Shown here in pieces: positions 16,878 to 24,982 of a DNA stretch of 64,000 nucleotides (position 1 is the first letter of the stretch; each line of letters starts with the position of its first letter). Position numbers and translations under genes: made by a program. The stretch covers positions 186,001 to 250,000 of the forward strand of contig NZ_CP117411.1 in assembly GCF_028607085.1 (NCBI RefSeq), written 5' to 3'. The stretch is from Sphingomonas naphthae (lineage in GTDB: Bacteria > Pseudomonadota > Alphaproteobacteria > Sphingomonadales > Sphingomonadaceae). The notes beneath the pieces were generated by a model. The model saw only the letters and a list, made by a program, of their open reading frames with translations, had not been told where the DNA came from and did no database searches.

Positions 16878-17387
16878 ATGGCCAAATCGCAGAAGACCCC
16901 CAAGGCCCCGCTCGCCACGCCGACCGACATCGACAGCAACAGCGCGCTGACGGTGGCCGAGGCGCTCAACGGCCTGCTGGCGGACCATTATGCCCTGTAC
17001 CTCAAGACCAAGAATTTTCACTGGCACGTCTCCGGCCCGCATTTCCGCGACTATCATCTGATGTTCGACGATCAGGCGACCCAGATCCTGGGCGTGACCG
17101 ACGCCATCGCCGAGCGGGTGCGCAAGACCGGCAACACCACCTTGCGCTCGATCGGCGACATCGCCCGCCGCGCGACCCTGAAGGACAATAATGCGGACTA
17201 TGTTTCCCCGGCGGACATGCTGGCCGAACTGCGCGAGGACAATCTCAAGATCGTCGAGACCTTCCGCGCCGCCAAGGACCTGGCCGAAACCGCCAAGGAC
17301 AATGCCACCAGCGGCATCCTCGACGACTGGCAGGACCAGGCCGAGGAGCGCGCGTGGTTCCTGTTCGAAGCCAGCCGGAACGGGTGA
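16878..17387 (+). CDS. dps: Dps-family ferritin-like DNA-protection protein
   Basis: 169 residues. Forms a dodecameric cage that oxidises and stores iron with peroxide and coats DNA. The ferroxidase ligands are visible in LYLKTKNFHWHVSGPHF (two His, about 47-53) and DYHLMFDDQ (Asp residues about 64-69). The N-terminal tail is Lys-rich (AKSQKTPKAP), as in DNA-binding Dps proteins. AAGGAG site seven bases before ATG 16878. An EcfG-like promoter is upstream, and a Mn riboswitch-exporter unit follows. Confidence 0.95.
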   Translation: MAKSQKTPKAPLATPTDIDSNSALTVAEALNGLLADHYALYLKTKNFHWHVSGPHFRDYHLMFDDQATQILGVTDAIAERVRKTGNTTLRSIGDIARRATLKDNNADYVSPADMLAELREDNLKIVETFRAAKDLAETAKDNATSGILDDWQDQAEERAWFLFEASRNG

Positions 17388-17426
17388 TGGCTCGAGCCGC
17401 GCCTGACGGTGTGGGCTGGTGCGGCC

Positions 17427-17454
17427 CTCGACCTCGCTCTTTCGCGAGGTCGAG
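17427..17454. other. Perfect hairpin between dps and the riboswitch
   Basis: An 11-bp perfect inverted repeat (17427-17437 with 17444-17454) with loop TCTTTC. No T run follows on either strand, so it is not a standard terminator; it may stabilise the dps message end. Confidence 0.5.
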
Positions 17455-17504
17455 CAAAAAGACTCGAGCCCGCCCCCCAAATCCGCTAACGCCCGACCCG
17501 TCAT

Positions 17505-17660
17505 CCGGGGAGTAGCCCGCCGTCGGCCCATGGTCGCACGGAAACCGCGTCAACACACTTGGGGGAGACTCCATGGCGCGGGCCCAGAGGGGAGCGATCC
17601 CCTTCGGCAAGACCGATGACGCCGCAACCCCGTCCGGCCGGGCGGGGGGAGCGGCGTCGT
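17505..17660 (+). promoter_or_regulatory. yybP-ykoY (Mn2+) riboswitch
   Basis: The leader of the GDT1-type exporter gene holds the conserved boxes of this aptamer in order: GGGGAGTAGC (17507-17516), CGTCAACACAC (17548-17558) and GGCAAGACC (17606-17614), with GGGGAG...CTCC and GGGGAGCGATCCCC helices between. These riboswitches bind Mn2+ and usually sit before UPF0016/GDT1, MntP or Alx genes, as here. The 3' boundary of the aptamer merges into the terminator-like hairpin below. Confidence 0.85.
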
Positions 17661-17671
17661 CTGGTTTTCTT
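17618..17671 (+). terminator. Expression-platform terminator of the Mn riboswitch
   Basis: GACGCCGC (17618-17625) pairs with GCGGCGTC (17651-17658), enclosing CCCCG/CGGGG, and is followed by GTCTGGTTTTCTT. The left arm touches the end of the GGCAAGACC box, so metal binding could free or block the hairpin. This is a standard 'ON with Mn' arrangement, inferred from position. Confidence 0.65.
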
Positions 17672-17700
17672 GTCGCACGCCCGGCCCGGAGCATGACCTC

Positions 17701-18279
17701 ATGGACATCATCTTCAATTCGGCCCTGCTCGTCACCCTCGCCGAGATCGGCGACAAGACGATGCTGCTGGCGATCCTCCTCGCCGCGCGCTTCAAGAAAC
17801 CCGTGCCGATCATCGCCGGCATCTTCGCCGCCACCATCGTCAACCATGCGCTCGCCGCCTGGGCGGGCGAGGCGATCGCCGGGCTGCTCGACGGTTTCTG
17901 GTTCCGCCTCGCCGTCGGCCTCGGCTTCGTCGCCATGGCCGCCTGGACGCTGGTGCCCGACAAGGTCGACGACGACGCGGGCGAAACCACCAAGGTCGTC
18001 GGCGGCGTGTTCCTCACCACCACCATCGCCTTCTTCGCCGCCGAAATGGGCGACAAGACCCAGATCGCGACCGTGGCGCTGGGCGCGCGCTATCACGCGA
18101 TCGGCCTCGTCGCGATCGGCACCACGATCGGCATGATGCTGGCCAACGTGCCCGCCGTGTTCCTTGGCGATCGCATCACCCGCATCGTTCCGCTGCGCTA
18201 TGTCCGCATCGGCGCGGCGTTGCTGTTCCTCATCCTCGGCCTGCTCGCGCTGGCCGACCTGTTCCATCTGTTCCGCTGA
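17701..18279 (+). CDS. GDT1/UPF0016-family Mn2+ exporter (MneA type)
   Basis: 192 residues, six membrane segments in two inverted halves. Each half has the family signature E-x-G-D-K-T: LAEIGDKTM (residues about 13-21) and AAEMGDKTQ (about 111-119), with the acidic residues that carry the metal. Bacterial members export Mn2+ and protect against Mn excess. The upstream yybP-ykoY riboswitch fits that role. dps next door suggests a combined metal and peroxide defence. Confidence 0.9.
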   Translation: MDIIFNSALLVTLAEIGDKTMLLAILLAARFKKPVPIIAGIFAATIVNHALAAWAGEAIAGLLDGFWFRLAVGLGFVAMAAWTLVPDKVDDDAGETTKVVGGVFLTTTIAFFAAEMGDKTQIATVALGARYHAIGLVAIGTTIGMMLANVPAVFLGDRITRIVPLRYVRIGAALLFLILGLLALADLFHLFR

Positions 18280-18280
18280 G

Positions 18281-18306
18281 GGAACGAGTGCCGGCGAACG
18301 CGCGTT
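18281..18306 (+). promoter_or_regulatory. EcfG promoter for the DUF1328 gene
   Basis: GGAAC at 18281-18285 and CGTT at 18303-18306 with a 17-base spacer; both boxes are exact and the spacer is within the accepted 16-17. It starts one base after the exporter stop codon and ends 34 bases before the ATG at 18341. Confidence 0.7.
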
Positions 18307-18340
18307 CAGCCGGCCACCTCTCCCATCGGAGTATGTCGAA

Positions 18341-18514
18341 ATGTTAAAACTCGCCCTGACCTTTCTGGTGATCGGCCTGGTGCTTGCCCTGCTCGGCTTC
18401 GGCGGCATCGGCGGCGCCTTCATCGGCATCGCCAAGCTCCTGTTCTTCATCGCGATCGCGCTGTTCGTGATCTTCCTGGTGCTGGGCGTCATCGCCGGGC
18501 GAAAAGTGGTCTAG
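18341..18514 (+). CDS. DUF1328 small membrane protein (YtjA-like)
   Basis: 57 residues, two membrane segments, with the family pattern [24 protein letters not shown]...[18 protein letters not shown]. Proteins of this family are induced by stress but their job is unknown. The EcfG promoter directly upstream places it in the general stress regulon. The message probably ends in the repeat at 18523. Confidence 0.85.
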   Translation: MLKLALTFLVIGLVLALLGFGGIGGAFIGIAKLLFFIAIALFVIFLVLGVIAGRKVV

Positions 18515-18522
18515 CGAAAAGT

Positions 18523-18649
18523 TCCTCCCCGGCACGGGGAGGGGGACCAGCCGAAGGCTGGTGGAGGGGGTTCTCCCCAAGCGCTCCGCGTGACGGCGAG
18601 CCCCCTCCGTCAGGCCTGCGGCCTGCCACCTCCCCTTGCAGGGGAGGAT
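18523..18649. repeat. Palindromic intergenic repeat, class C, paired
   Basis: Left arm TCCTCCCC...GGCTGGTGGAGGGGG (18523-18571) and right arm CCCCCTCC...GGGGAGGA are inverted copies with small hairpins of their own (CCTCCCCGGCACGGGGAGG). A single related unit lies at 20259. It may act as a transcription end for the DUF1328 gene and separates it from the ligase. Confidence 0.75.
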
Positions 18650-18665
18650 CTGCGAGCGACACACC

Positions 18666-20252
18666 ATGCGCGCTTTCTCCCAGCTGCTCGACGCGCTCGT
18701 CTACACCCGCTCGCGCAACGCCAAGCTCAAGCTGATCGCCGATTACCTCCGCGTCACGCCCGATCCCGATCGCGGCTGGGCGCTGGCGGCGATGACCGGC
18801 GCGCTCGATCTGCCGGCGGTGAAGGCCGCCGCGATCCGGGGCATTGCCGAGGAACGGGTCGATCCCGTCCTGCTCGCGATGAGCCGCGACTATGTCGGCG
18901 ATCTCGCCGAAACCGTCTCGCTCCTCTGGCCCAAGCCGCCGGGCGAGCCCGCCGAACTCGACGACGGCGCGCTTTCCATCTCCGCCATGGTCGATCGCCT
19001 GGCCACCTTGGGCCGCAGCGAGGCGCCGCGCGCGCTGGCCCAGATGCTCGATCATCTCGACGCCTCGGGTCGCTTCGCCCTCCTGAAACTCGCCACCGGC
19101 GCGCTTCGGGTCGGCGTCTCCGCCCGCCTCGCCGCCACCGCCTTCGCCCAGGCGTTCGACGTGGATGTCGACGAGGTGCAGGAGGCGTGGCACGGCGTCC
19201 CCCCGCCCTTCACCGAACTCTTCGACTGGGCCGAGGGGCGCGGCGAGCGGCCGCAGGCGGTGTTCCGCCCCTTCATGCTCGCCCATCCGCTCGAGGACGG
19301 CAGCGTCGATCTCGCCGATTATGCCGCCGAGTGGAAGTGGGACGGCATCCGCGTCCAGCTCGTCCACGCCGGCGACGCCACCCGCCTCTACAGCCGCGCC
19401 GGCGACGACATCACCGCCAGCTTCCCCGAAATCGCCGCCGCCTTTGCCAGCGAAGGCGTGCTCGACGGCGAACTGCTCGTGCGCGGCACCGCGCAGGGGT
19501 CCGAGACCGCCGAGGGCGGCGCCGCCAGCTTCAACGCGCTCCAGCAGCGGCTCGGCCGCAAGACCGTCTCGGCGAAGATGCAGGCCGATTACCCCGTGTT
19601 CGTTCGCCTCTATGATATATTGATCGACGGCGCCGACGATCTGCGCGCGCTCCCCTGGTTCCAGCGCCGCGCCCGCCTCGAAGCCTTCGTGCCGACGCTC
19701 GACCCCACCCGCTTCGACATCTCCACCCTGATCGACGCCGCCGATTTCGAGGCGCTCGGCGAAATCCGCGCCGGCGCGCGCGACGCCGCGATCGAGGGGG
19801 TCATGCTCAAGCGCCGCGACAGCCCCTATGTCGCCGGCCGCCGCGCAGGCTTGTGGTACAAATGGAAGCGCGATCCGCTCACCGCCGATTGCGTGATGAT
19901 GTACGCCCAGCGCGGCTCCGGCAAACGCGCCTCCTTTTATTCGGACTACACCTTCGGCTGCTGGAGCGAGGGCGGTGAGCTGCTGCCCGTCGGCAAGGCC
20001 TATTCGGGCTTCACCGACGAGGAGCTGAAATGGCTCGACCGCTACGTCCGCACCCACACCGTCAGCCGCTTCGGCCCGGTGCGCGAGGTGGACAAGACGC
20101 TGGTGCTGGAAGTCGCCTTCGATTCGATCCACGATTCCCGCCGCCACAAATCCGGCCTCGCCATGCGCTTCCCCCGCATCGCCCGCATCCGCCGCGACAA
20201 GCCCGCCGCCGAGGCGGATCGAATCGAGACGTTGAAGCGGATGGTGAGTTAG
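18666..20252 (+). CDS. ATP-dependent DNA ligase
   Basis: 528 residues, matching the cisATP-ligase length of proteobacteria. Domains in order: helical N-terminal DNA-binding domain (about 1-200), adenylation domain with motif I EWKWDGIRVQ (catalytic Lys about 224), motif III/IIIa LDGELL, motif IV EGVMLKRRDSPY, motif V KWKRDPLTAD, then OB-fold with FGPVREVDKTLVLEVAFDSI. Such ligases are a second, repair-type ligase beside NAD-dependent LigA. The usual partner genes (exonuclease, helicase) are not beside it here. ATG 18666 chosen over an upstream start at 18636 because it begins the family N terminus. Confidence 0.93.
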   Translation: MRAFSQLLDALVYTRSRNAKLKLIADYLRVTPDPDRGWALAAMTGALDLPAVKAAAIRGIAEERVDPVLLAMSRDYVGDLAETVSLLWPKPPGEPAELDDGALSISAMVDRLATLGRSEAPRALAQMLDHLDASGRFALLKLATGALRVGVSARLAATAFAQAFDVDVDEVQEAWHGVPPPFTELFDWAEGRGERPQAVFRPFMLAHPLEDGSVDLADYAAEWKWDGIRVQLVHAGDATRLYSRAGDDITASFPEIAAAFASEGVLDGELLVRGTAQGSETAEGGAASFNALQQRLGRKTVSAKMQADYPVFVRLYDILIDGADDLRALPWFQRRARLEAFVPTLDPTRFDISTLIDAADFEALGEIRAGARDAAIEGVMLKRRDSPYVAGRRAGLWYKWKRDPLTADCVMMYAQRGSGKRASFYSDYTFGCWSEGGELLPVGKAYSGFTDEELKWLDRYVRTHTVSRFGPVREVDKTLVLEVAFDSIHDSRRHKSGLAMRFPRIARIRRDKPAAEADRIETLKRMVS

Positions 20253-20258
20253 CCGTTT

Positions 20259-20320
20259 CTCCCCATCGCAGATGGGGAGGGGCCCTGCGAAGCAGGATGG
20301 AGGGGGCTCCCCCCCAGCGC
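20259..20320. repeat. Palindromic repeat, class C, single unit
   Basis: CTCCCCATC-GCA-GATGGGGAG (20259-20279), then CCTGC-GAA-GCAGG and a GGAGGGGGCTCCCCCC end. Similar in sequence to one half of the pair at 18523. Confidence 0.7.
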
Positions 20321-20326
20321 CCCACC

Positions 20327-20413
20327 CGTCATTGCGAGCGCAGCGAAGCAATCCAGCCCCTAGGCCTGGCACTACCGTCGGGCATGGATCGCCACGCTTC
20401 GCTCGCGATGACG
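20327..20413. repeat. Palindromic repeat, class B, paired
   Basis: Left unit 20327-20356 (CGTCATTGCGAGCGCAGCG and on) and a diverged right unit 20384-20413 in inverted orientation. The same unit appears as a perfect pair at 55614-55700 and in diverged form at 60949-61016. Confidence 0.8.
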
Positions 20414-20859
20414 AATTTCCTTGACAAATAGGAACATTACGTAAACATACGCCATCGCTCGATTCCCACAGGCCATGGGAAAACAGCAAGCATCCGGGGC
20501 GGGCGACCATCCCGGAACGACCGGCGCGAAGTCATCCGGTTCACACCGACGATGCATCGCGACAGGGTCGGGGGATTATCCGCAGGCGGCCCAGCCAAAC
20601 CGGCCAGTAGCCCGCAAGGGCGAAAACCCAAGGGGCCACCGTCCTCCGGTCCGAACACCCAGCGCGGGCCTGCGGCGGCCCGCACCAATGCTGTACCAAG
20701 TCCGCCCGGATGCCCGTGGCAGGACGCGCCGGTCGAAACGCTTTTTTCCCGTTGGTGGACGAATTGCCGCTGAAAATCCTATTTTGCGCTTCGTTGCTGT
20801 ACGGCCAGCGCGAGGCAGGCTCGCGGACACGTTGCCCACAGTTTTGGGCAAACCGTCCG
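20414..20859. other. 446 bases with no recognised gene
   Basis: No open frame here has a good ribosome site or recognisable product, and no RNA family was recognised. The stretch holds a small hairpin (TTGCCCA at 20832-20838 with TGGGCAA at 20845-20851) just beyond the stop of the next gene, without a T run, and an unusually T-rich run at about 20739-20754. Confidence 0.5.
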
Positions 20860-21882
20860 TTACCGTATGCCGAATATCCCGCCCGCGACGGAGTATGCGG
20901 GCAGGCCGTCCGTCGCCGCCGCCGTCACCCCGAACGCCGCCGCGACTTCCACGCCGGCCGGGCCGAAAAGCCGCCCCGAGAGCCCGCCCGTCACGCTGCG
21001 GCCGGTACTGGTCATCGGGCCGATGATGTCACCCGTGGCGAGATCGATCGGGGCCGACGCGGTGAGTGTGCCGAGATCCACGTCCGCCCCCGGCTGGCCG
21101 ATGGGCGTGCCCACCAGCCTGAGCGCGATCGTCACCCGGCCCGCTGCCATGTCGGTCGCGAGGGAGACGGTGCTGCGGCTCAGCGAATAGCTGCGGGTGG
21201 TGCCGCCCTCGCGCACCTTTGCCGTCGCCACCAGCATGCCGCGACGATAGGGTGCACTCGGCACGGCCGCCAGATCGGCCGCCACGGTCGGGCTGCCGAT
21301 CACGCATTGATACAGCCGGCTCATCCCCTGCACCGGCCCCGCGACCGAGGCCAGCCGCGCATAATCGAGCCCCGCATCGCCTGCGACCGGCCGGTTGATC
21401 GTGAAGCGGATCGTGTCGCTGCCCACCACCTTGGCCAGCGCCACGTCGGCGCCCGTGACCGAAAGGTCGCTGTCGCGTCCATCATAGCCGATCGCGATTT
21501 CGCCCGAGATCGCCCAGACCTGCGGCGTCAACACGTAGCGGAAGGCCAGCCCCTGCCCATAAGGGCTGGCGGGCAGCACCGCCGGCGGCTCGCCCTGCAG
21601 CGCGAACCCGCTGCACGCGCTGGGCAGCACGATCGCCGATCCCAGCCGGTAGGAATAGATTTCGGAGACCGTGAGGTACGTCGTCGAAGTCGGGGTCGGC
21701 GTAGGCGTAGGCGTAGGCGTGGGTGTCGGCGTAGGCGTCGGTGTCGGGCTGGGCGTCGGCGTCGGTGTGGGCGTCACGGCCGGCGCCGGGGTTATGACGG
21801 TCACCGGCGCACCGCCGCCACCCGAACCGCCGCATCCCGCGAGCGCGAGCATCGAAGCGAGCGCCATCCTCTGCCGCATCAT
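20860..21882 (-). CDS. TbpB-like surface lipoprotein with Pro-Thr linker
   Basis: About 340 residues. Lipobox LAGC gives lipidated Cys about 17 residues after the start, then a Gly-rich stretch and a (Pro-Thr)n linker (about residues 35-60). The C-terminal part ends in GGLSGRLFGPAGVEVAAAFGV, close to the 'GxFFGPxAxExGGxF' motif of transferrin-binding-protein-like beta-barrel lipoproteins. Such proteins sit on the cell surface; ligand unknown here. ATG 21882 is used; ATG 21879 and 21888 are also possible, with GGGGG closest to the last. Confidence 0.7.
   Translation of the reverse strand: MMRQRMALASMLALAGCGGSGGGGAPVTVITPAPAVTPTPTPTPSPTPTPTPTPTPTPTPTPTPTSTTYLTVSEIYSYRLGSAIVLPSACSGFALQGEPPAVLPASPYGQGLAFRYVLTPQVWAISGEIAIGYDGRDSDLSVTGADVALAKVVGSDTIRFTINRPVAGDAGLDYARLASVAGPVQGMSRLYQCVIGSPTVAADLAAVPSAPYRRGMLVATAKVREGGTTRSYSLSRSTVSLATDMAAGRVTIALRLVGTPIGQPGADVDLGTLTASAPIDLATGDIIGPMTSTGRSVTGGLSGRLFGPAGVEVAAAFGVTAAATDGLPAYSVAGGIFGIR
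21690..21779. repeat. Short tandem repeat encoding Thr-Pro linker
   Basis: Six-base units of the type GGCGTA/GGCGTC/GGTGTC repeat about 14 times inside the minus-strand lipoprotein gene, encoding Pro-Thr pairs. Copy number could change by slippage without shifting the frame because the unit is six bases. Confidence 0.85.
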
Positions 21883-22112
21883 GTGCATCCCCCAAGCCCG
21901 GCCGCGCCGGATGCCGATCTGTCTGGAACCGCGGCCCCGCGCTCGCCTGGCCGGCTTGCACGACAAAGCGCCGTTCACACGCTCACTACGGGTTTGTTGC
22001 GAGCATGTGAAACCGGCCGGTTCCAGGGGGGTCGGCGAGGCGGATTCCCTAATTCCGATTGCCCGATGCGCACGACTGTGTCATTCAGACAATACACTGT
22101 GAAGGCCATGCC

Positions 22113-22760
22113 ATGCAGACATCCCCCGCGCAGGCGCGCCTTGCCGGCGCCTTCTATCTAGGGACGATCGTCGCCGGCCTCTTCGCGGAACTCGCTGTCC
22201 GCGCCCGCTTCCGCGCCGCTGGCGATCTGCTCGCCGCGATTGCCCGCCAGCCGCTCCTCTATCGCGCGGGCGAGGTGGCCGATCTCGTCATGCTGTGCTG
22301 CTACATCGTCGTGACGGGGCTGCTCTACCGCCTGTTCGTTCCCGCCGGCCGTACTGTTTCGCTGATCGCTGCGGGGTTCAGCCTGGTCGGTATCGCGGTC
22401 CTCGCGGTCGCGGGGCTGCTCCACCTCGCCCCGCTGGCGCTCGCAGCCGATCCGGCCGCCCTCGATGTCAACGCCGTCGCCCGCCTCACGCTGGATCTCC
22501 ATGGCGACCTTTATGGGATCAGCCTGGTCTTCTTCGGCGTCTATTGCACCCTGATCGGCTGGCTCGCCTTCCGCAGCGCCCTGTTGCCCCGCGCGGCCGG
22601 TGTGCTGATGGCGCTCGGCGGGCTTACCCATGTCATCACAAAGGCCCTCTGGCTCCTCGCCCCGGCTGTCGCGGTGCCCCGGCCGATCCTGATGTTGCCG
22701 CTCCTTGGGGAAGCGGTCTTGGCGCTCTGGCTCCTCGTCTTCGCAATCCGCCGCCGCTGA
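22113..22760 (+). CDS. DUF4386 family membrane protein
   Basis: 215 residues, six to seven membrane segments; pattern ARLAGAFYLGTIVAGLFAEL and LYGISLVFFGVYCTLIGWLAF is typical of DUF4386. Function unknown. ATG 22113 has no strong ribosome site (GAAGG about 7 bases upstream). The 230-base gap before it, shared with the lipoprotein gene, shows no clear promoter. Confidence 0.8.
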   Translation: MQTSPAQARLAGAFYLGTIVAGLFAELAVRARFRAAGDLLAAIARQPLLYRAGEVADLVMLCCYIVVTGLLYRLFVPAGRTVSLIAAGFSLVGIAVLAVAGLLHLAPLALAADPAALDVNAVARLTLDLHGDLYGISLVFFGVYCTLIGWLAFRSALLPRAAGVLMALGGLTHVITKALWLLAPAVAVPRPILMLPLLGEAVLALWLLVFAIRRR

Positions 22761-22832
22761 TCGCAACGCCCGCCTTGCCTTTGTCACACCCCCCGGCGAT
22801 CAAGCGATCGGGCGGCAGAGGGGCACGCGAGC

Positions 22833-24398
22833 ATGACCATCATCACACGGCGCGGGCTGATCGGCGGGGCGATCGCGGGCGGGGGTCTGCTCGCCGCACC
22901 CGCCATCCTGCGCGCGCAGCAGATCTTCGCGGCCTACCCCTTCCGCCTCGGCATCGCGGCGGGCGATCCGGCGCCCGACGGCTTCGTCATCTGGACCCGC
23001 CTCGCGCCCGATCCGCTGGCGCCGCATGGCGGGATGCCGATGCGGCCGGTCGCGGTCGACTGGGCGGTCGCCACCGACGAGAGGATGAAGACCGTCGTGC
23101 AGAAGGGCAGCGCCTTCGCCCGCCCCGAACTCGCCCATTCGGTCCATGTCGAGGTGACCGGGCTGGAGCCCGGCCGCCCCTATTTCTACCGCTTCACCAT
23201 CGGCACCGAGAAAAGCATGGTCGGCCGCGCGATGACCGTGCCGCCGCTGGGCGCGACGCTCGACAAACTGCGGTTCGCCGTGTGCGGCTGCCAGGATTAT
23301 GAGGCGGGGCTCTACACGGCCTATGCCCATATGGCCGACGAGGAGGTCGATTTCGTCTACCATTATGGCGACTATATCTACGAAAACCGGCAGGATCCGG
23401 TCGCCTTCGATCACAACGACCGGCTGAAGCCCAAGATACGCCAGCATATCGGCCAGATGTGCTACAGCCTCGACGATTATCGCCAGCGCTACGCCCAGTA
23501 CAAGCTCGACCCGGACTTGCAGCTCGCCCACACCCGCGCCGCCTGGTTCACCACCATCGACGATCATGAGGTGCGCGACAATTGGGCGGGGCTGAGCGAC
23601 GCGACCGACACGCCGCCCGAGATATTCGCGCTGCGCCGCGCCGCCGCTTTCCAGGCATTCTACGAACATATGCCGGTGCGCGCCTCGGCGCTGCCGGCGG
23701 CGGGCGGCATCCAGATCTATCGCCGCCAGCGCTATGGCGACCTGCTCGACGCGCATTTCCTCGACACCCGCCAGTTCCGCTCGAAACAGGTCTGCAAGGA
23801 TGGCTTCAAGCCGATCTGCCCCGAGATCGACCGCCCCGATCTGGAAGTGATGGGCCGCACCGAGGAAGCCTGGCTGGCCGGCAACCTCCGCCAGAAGGCG
23901 GCGCGCTGGAACCTGATCGCCCAGCAGGTGATGATGATGCCGCTCGACCGCCGCACGTCACCCGGCGGCACGGCGATGCGCAATTTCGACAGCTGGGGCG
24001 GCTACAACGCCCCGCGCGAGCGGGTGCTGAAAAGCTGGAAGGGCTATGGCAATATCGTCGTGCTGACGGGCGACGAGCATCAGAATTTCGCGGGCGATCT
24101 GCGGACGGAGAACGGCACCGGCGAGGCGGTGGCGACCGAATTCGTCCTCACCTCGATCAGCTCGGGCGGCACCGGCAGCGACGTGCGCGAGGGCGACGCC
24201 GTGATCCGCGCGAACAACCCCTTCCTGAAATGGACCAACGACCGGCGCGGCTATGGCGTGGTGGAGGTGACGCCGGAGACGTGGACGACGACCTTCCGGG
24301 TTGTCGATCAGGTGGATGGGCCGGGGGGTGTGGTGTCCACGGCGCAGGTGGCGACGGTGGAGCATGGCAAGCAGGGGGTGGCGCTGGCGCGGGCCTAG
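22833..24398 (+). CDS. phoD: PhoD-family alkaline phosphatase/phosphodiesterase
   Basis: 521 residues. A Tat signal (ITRRGLIGGAIAGGGLLAAP, twin Arg at 6-7) exports the folded enzyme. Metal-binding motifs follow: HYGDYIYE (about 173), DDHEVRDNW (about 246) and TGDEHQNFAGD (about 412). PhoD enzymes hydrolyse phosphate mono- or diesters with Ca/Fe cofactors, often under phosphate starvation; no Pho box was recognised upstream. It ends four bases into the stop of metW on the opposite strand. Confidence 0.93.
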   Translation: MTIITRRGLIGGAIAGGGLLAAPAILRAQQIFAAYPFRLGIAAGDPAPDGFVIWTRLAPDPLAPHGGMPMRPVAVDWAVATDERMKTVVQKGSAFARPELAHSVHVEVTGLEPGRPYFYRFTIGTEKSMVGRAMTVPPLGATLDKLRFAVCGCQDYEAGLYTAYAHMADEEVDFVYHYGDYIYENRQDPVAFDHNDRLKPKIRQHIGQMCYSLDDYRQRYAQYKLDPDLQLAHTRAAWFTTIDDHEVRDNWAGLSDATDTPPEIFALRRAAAFQAFYEHMPVRASALPAAGGIQIYRRQRYGDLLDAHFLDTRQFRSKQVCKDGFKPICPEIDRPDLEVMGRTEEAWLAGNLRQKAARWNLIAQQVMMMPLDRRTSPGGTAMRNFDSWGGYNAPRERVLKSWKGYGNIVVLTGDEHQNFAGDLRTENGTGEAVATEFVLTSISSGGTGSDVREGDAVIRANNPFLKWTNDRRGYGVVEVTPETWTTTFRVVDQVDGPGGVVSTAQVATVEHGKQGVALARA

Positions 24399-24982
24399 CG
24401 GCGCAACAGGAACACCGCATGTTCGGCGCGAAAATTCGCGGCCGCCGCGCTGCATTGCTTCGCGCCCCGCAGGAACCACGCCCGCTCCACGGTGATGCCG
24501 CGATCGCCCAGGAAGCTGCGGAAATCGTCGATCGTGACCATGTGGATATTGTCGGTGGCGTACCAGCTGTCGGGCAGCGACGAGGTGGTCGGCATCCGCC
24601 CGCCCCACATCAGCGACCAGCGGATGCGCCAGTAAGCGAAATTGGGGAAGGACACGAAGGCGCGGCGGCCGATGCGGAGCAGTTCCTCCAGCACCATGTC
24701 CGGCGCGCGGGTCGTCTGGAGGGTCTGGCTGAGGATGGCGTAATCGAAGCTGGCGGGCGGGTAGAAGGCCAGATCGGTATCGGCATCGCCCTGGATCACC
24801 GAAAGGCCGCGCGCCACCGCGAGCGACACATCCTCGGGCGACAGCTCCAGCCCGCGCGCGTCCACCTGCCGCGTGTCGCGCAGCACCGCCATCAACTCGC
24901 CATGGCCGCAGCCCACGTCCAGCACGCGGGCGCCGGGGGCCACATGATCGGCGATGATCGCGAGATCGGGGCGGAGACTCAT
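24395..24982 (-). CDS. metW: Methionine biosynthesis protein MetW
   Basis: 195 residues, a class I SAM-dependent methyltransferase fold with [12 protein letters not shown] (about 19-30) as the SAM motif I and [12 protein letters not shown] as the MetW signature. MetW partners MetX to activate homoserine acetyltransferase in methionine synthesis. ATGA overlap with metX. Confidence 0.93.
   Translation of the reverse strand: MSLRPDLAIIADHVAPGARVLDVGCGHGELMAVLRDTRQVDARGLELSPEDVSLAVARGLSVIQGDADTDLAFYPPASFDYAILSQTLQTTRAPDMVLEELLRIGRRAFVSFPNFAYWRIRWSLMWGGRMPTTSSLPDSWYATDNIHMVTIDDFRSFLGDRGITVERAWFLRGAKQCSAAAANFRAEHAVFLLRR

Noticed and set aside
21690-21779. Possible CRISPR array
   Set aside because: The six-base tandem repeat encodes a Thr-Pro linker in frame; no spacers.
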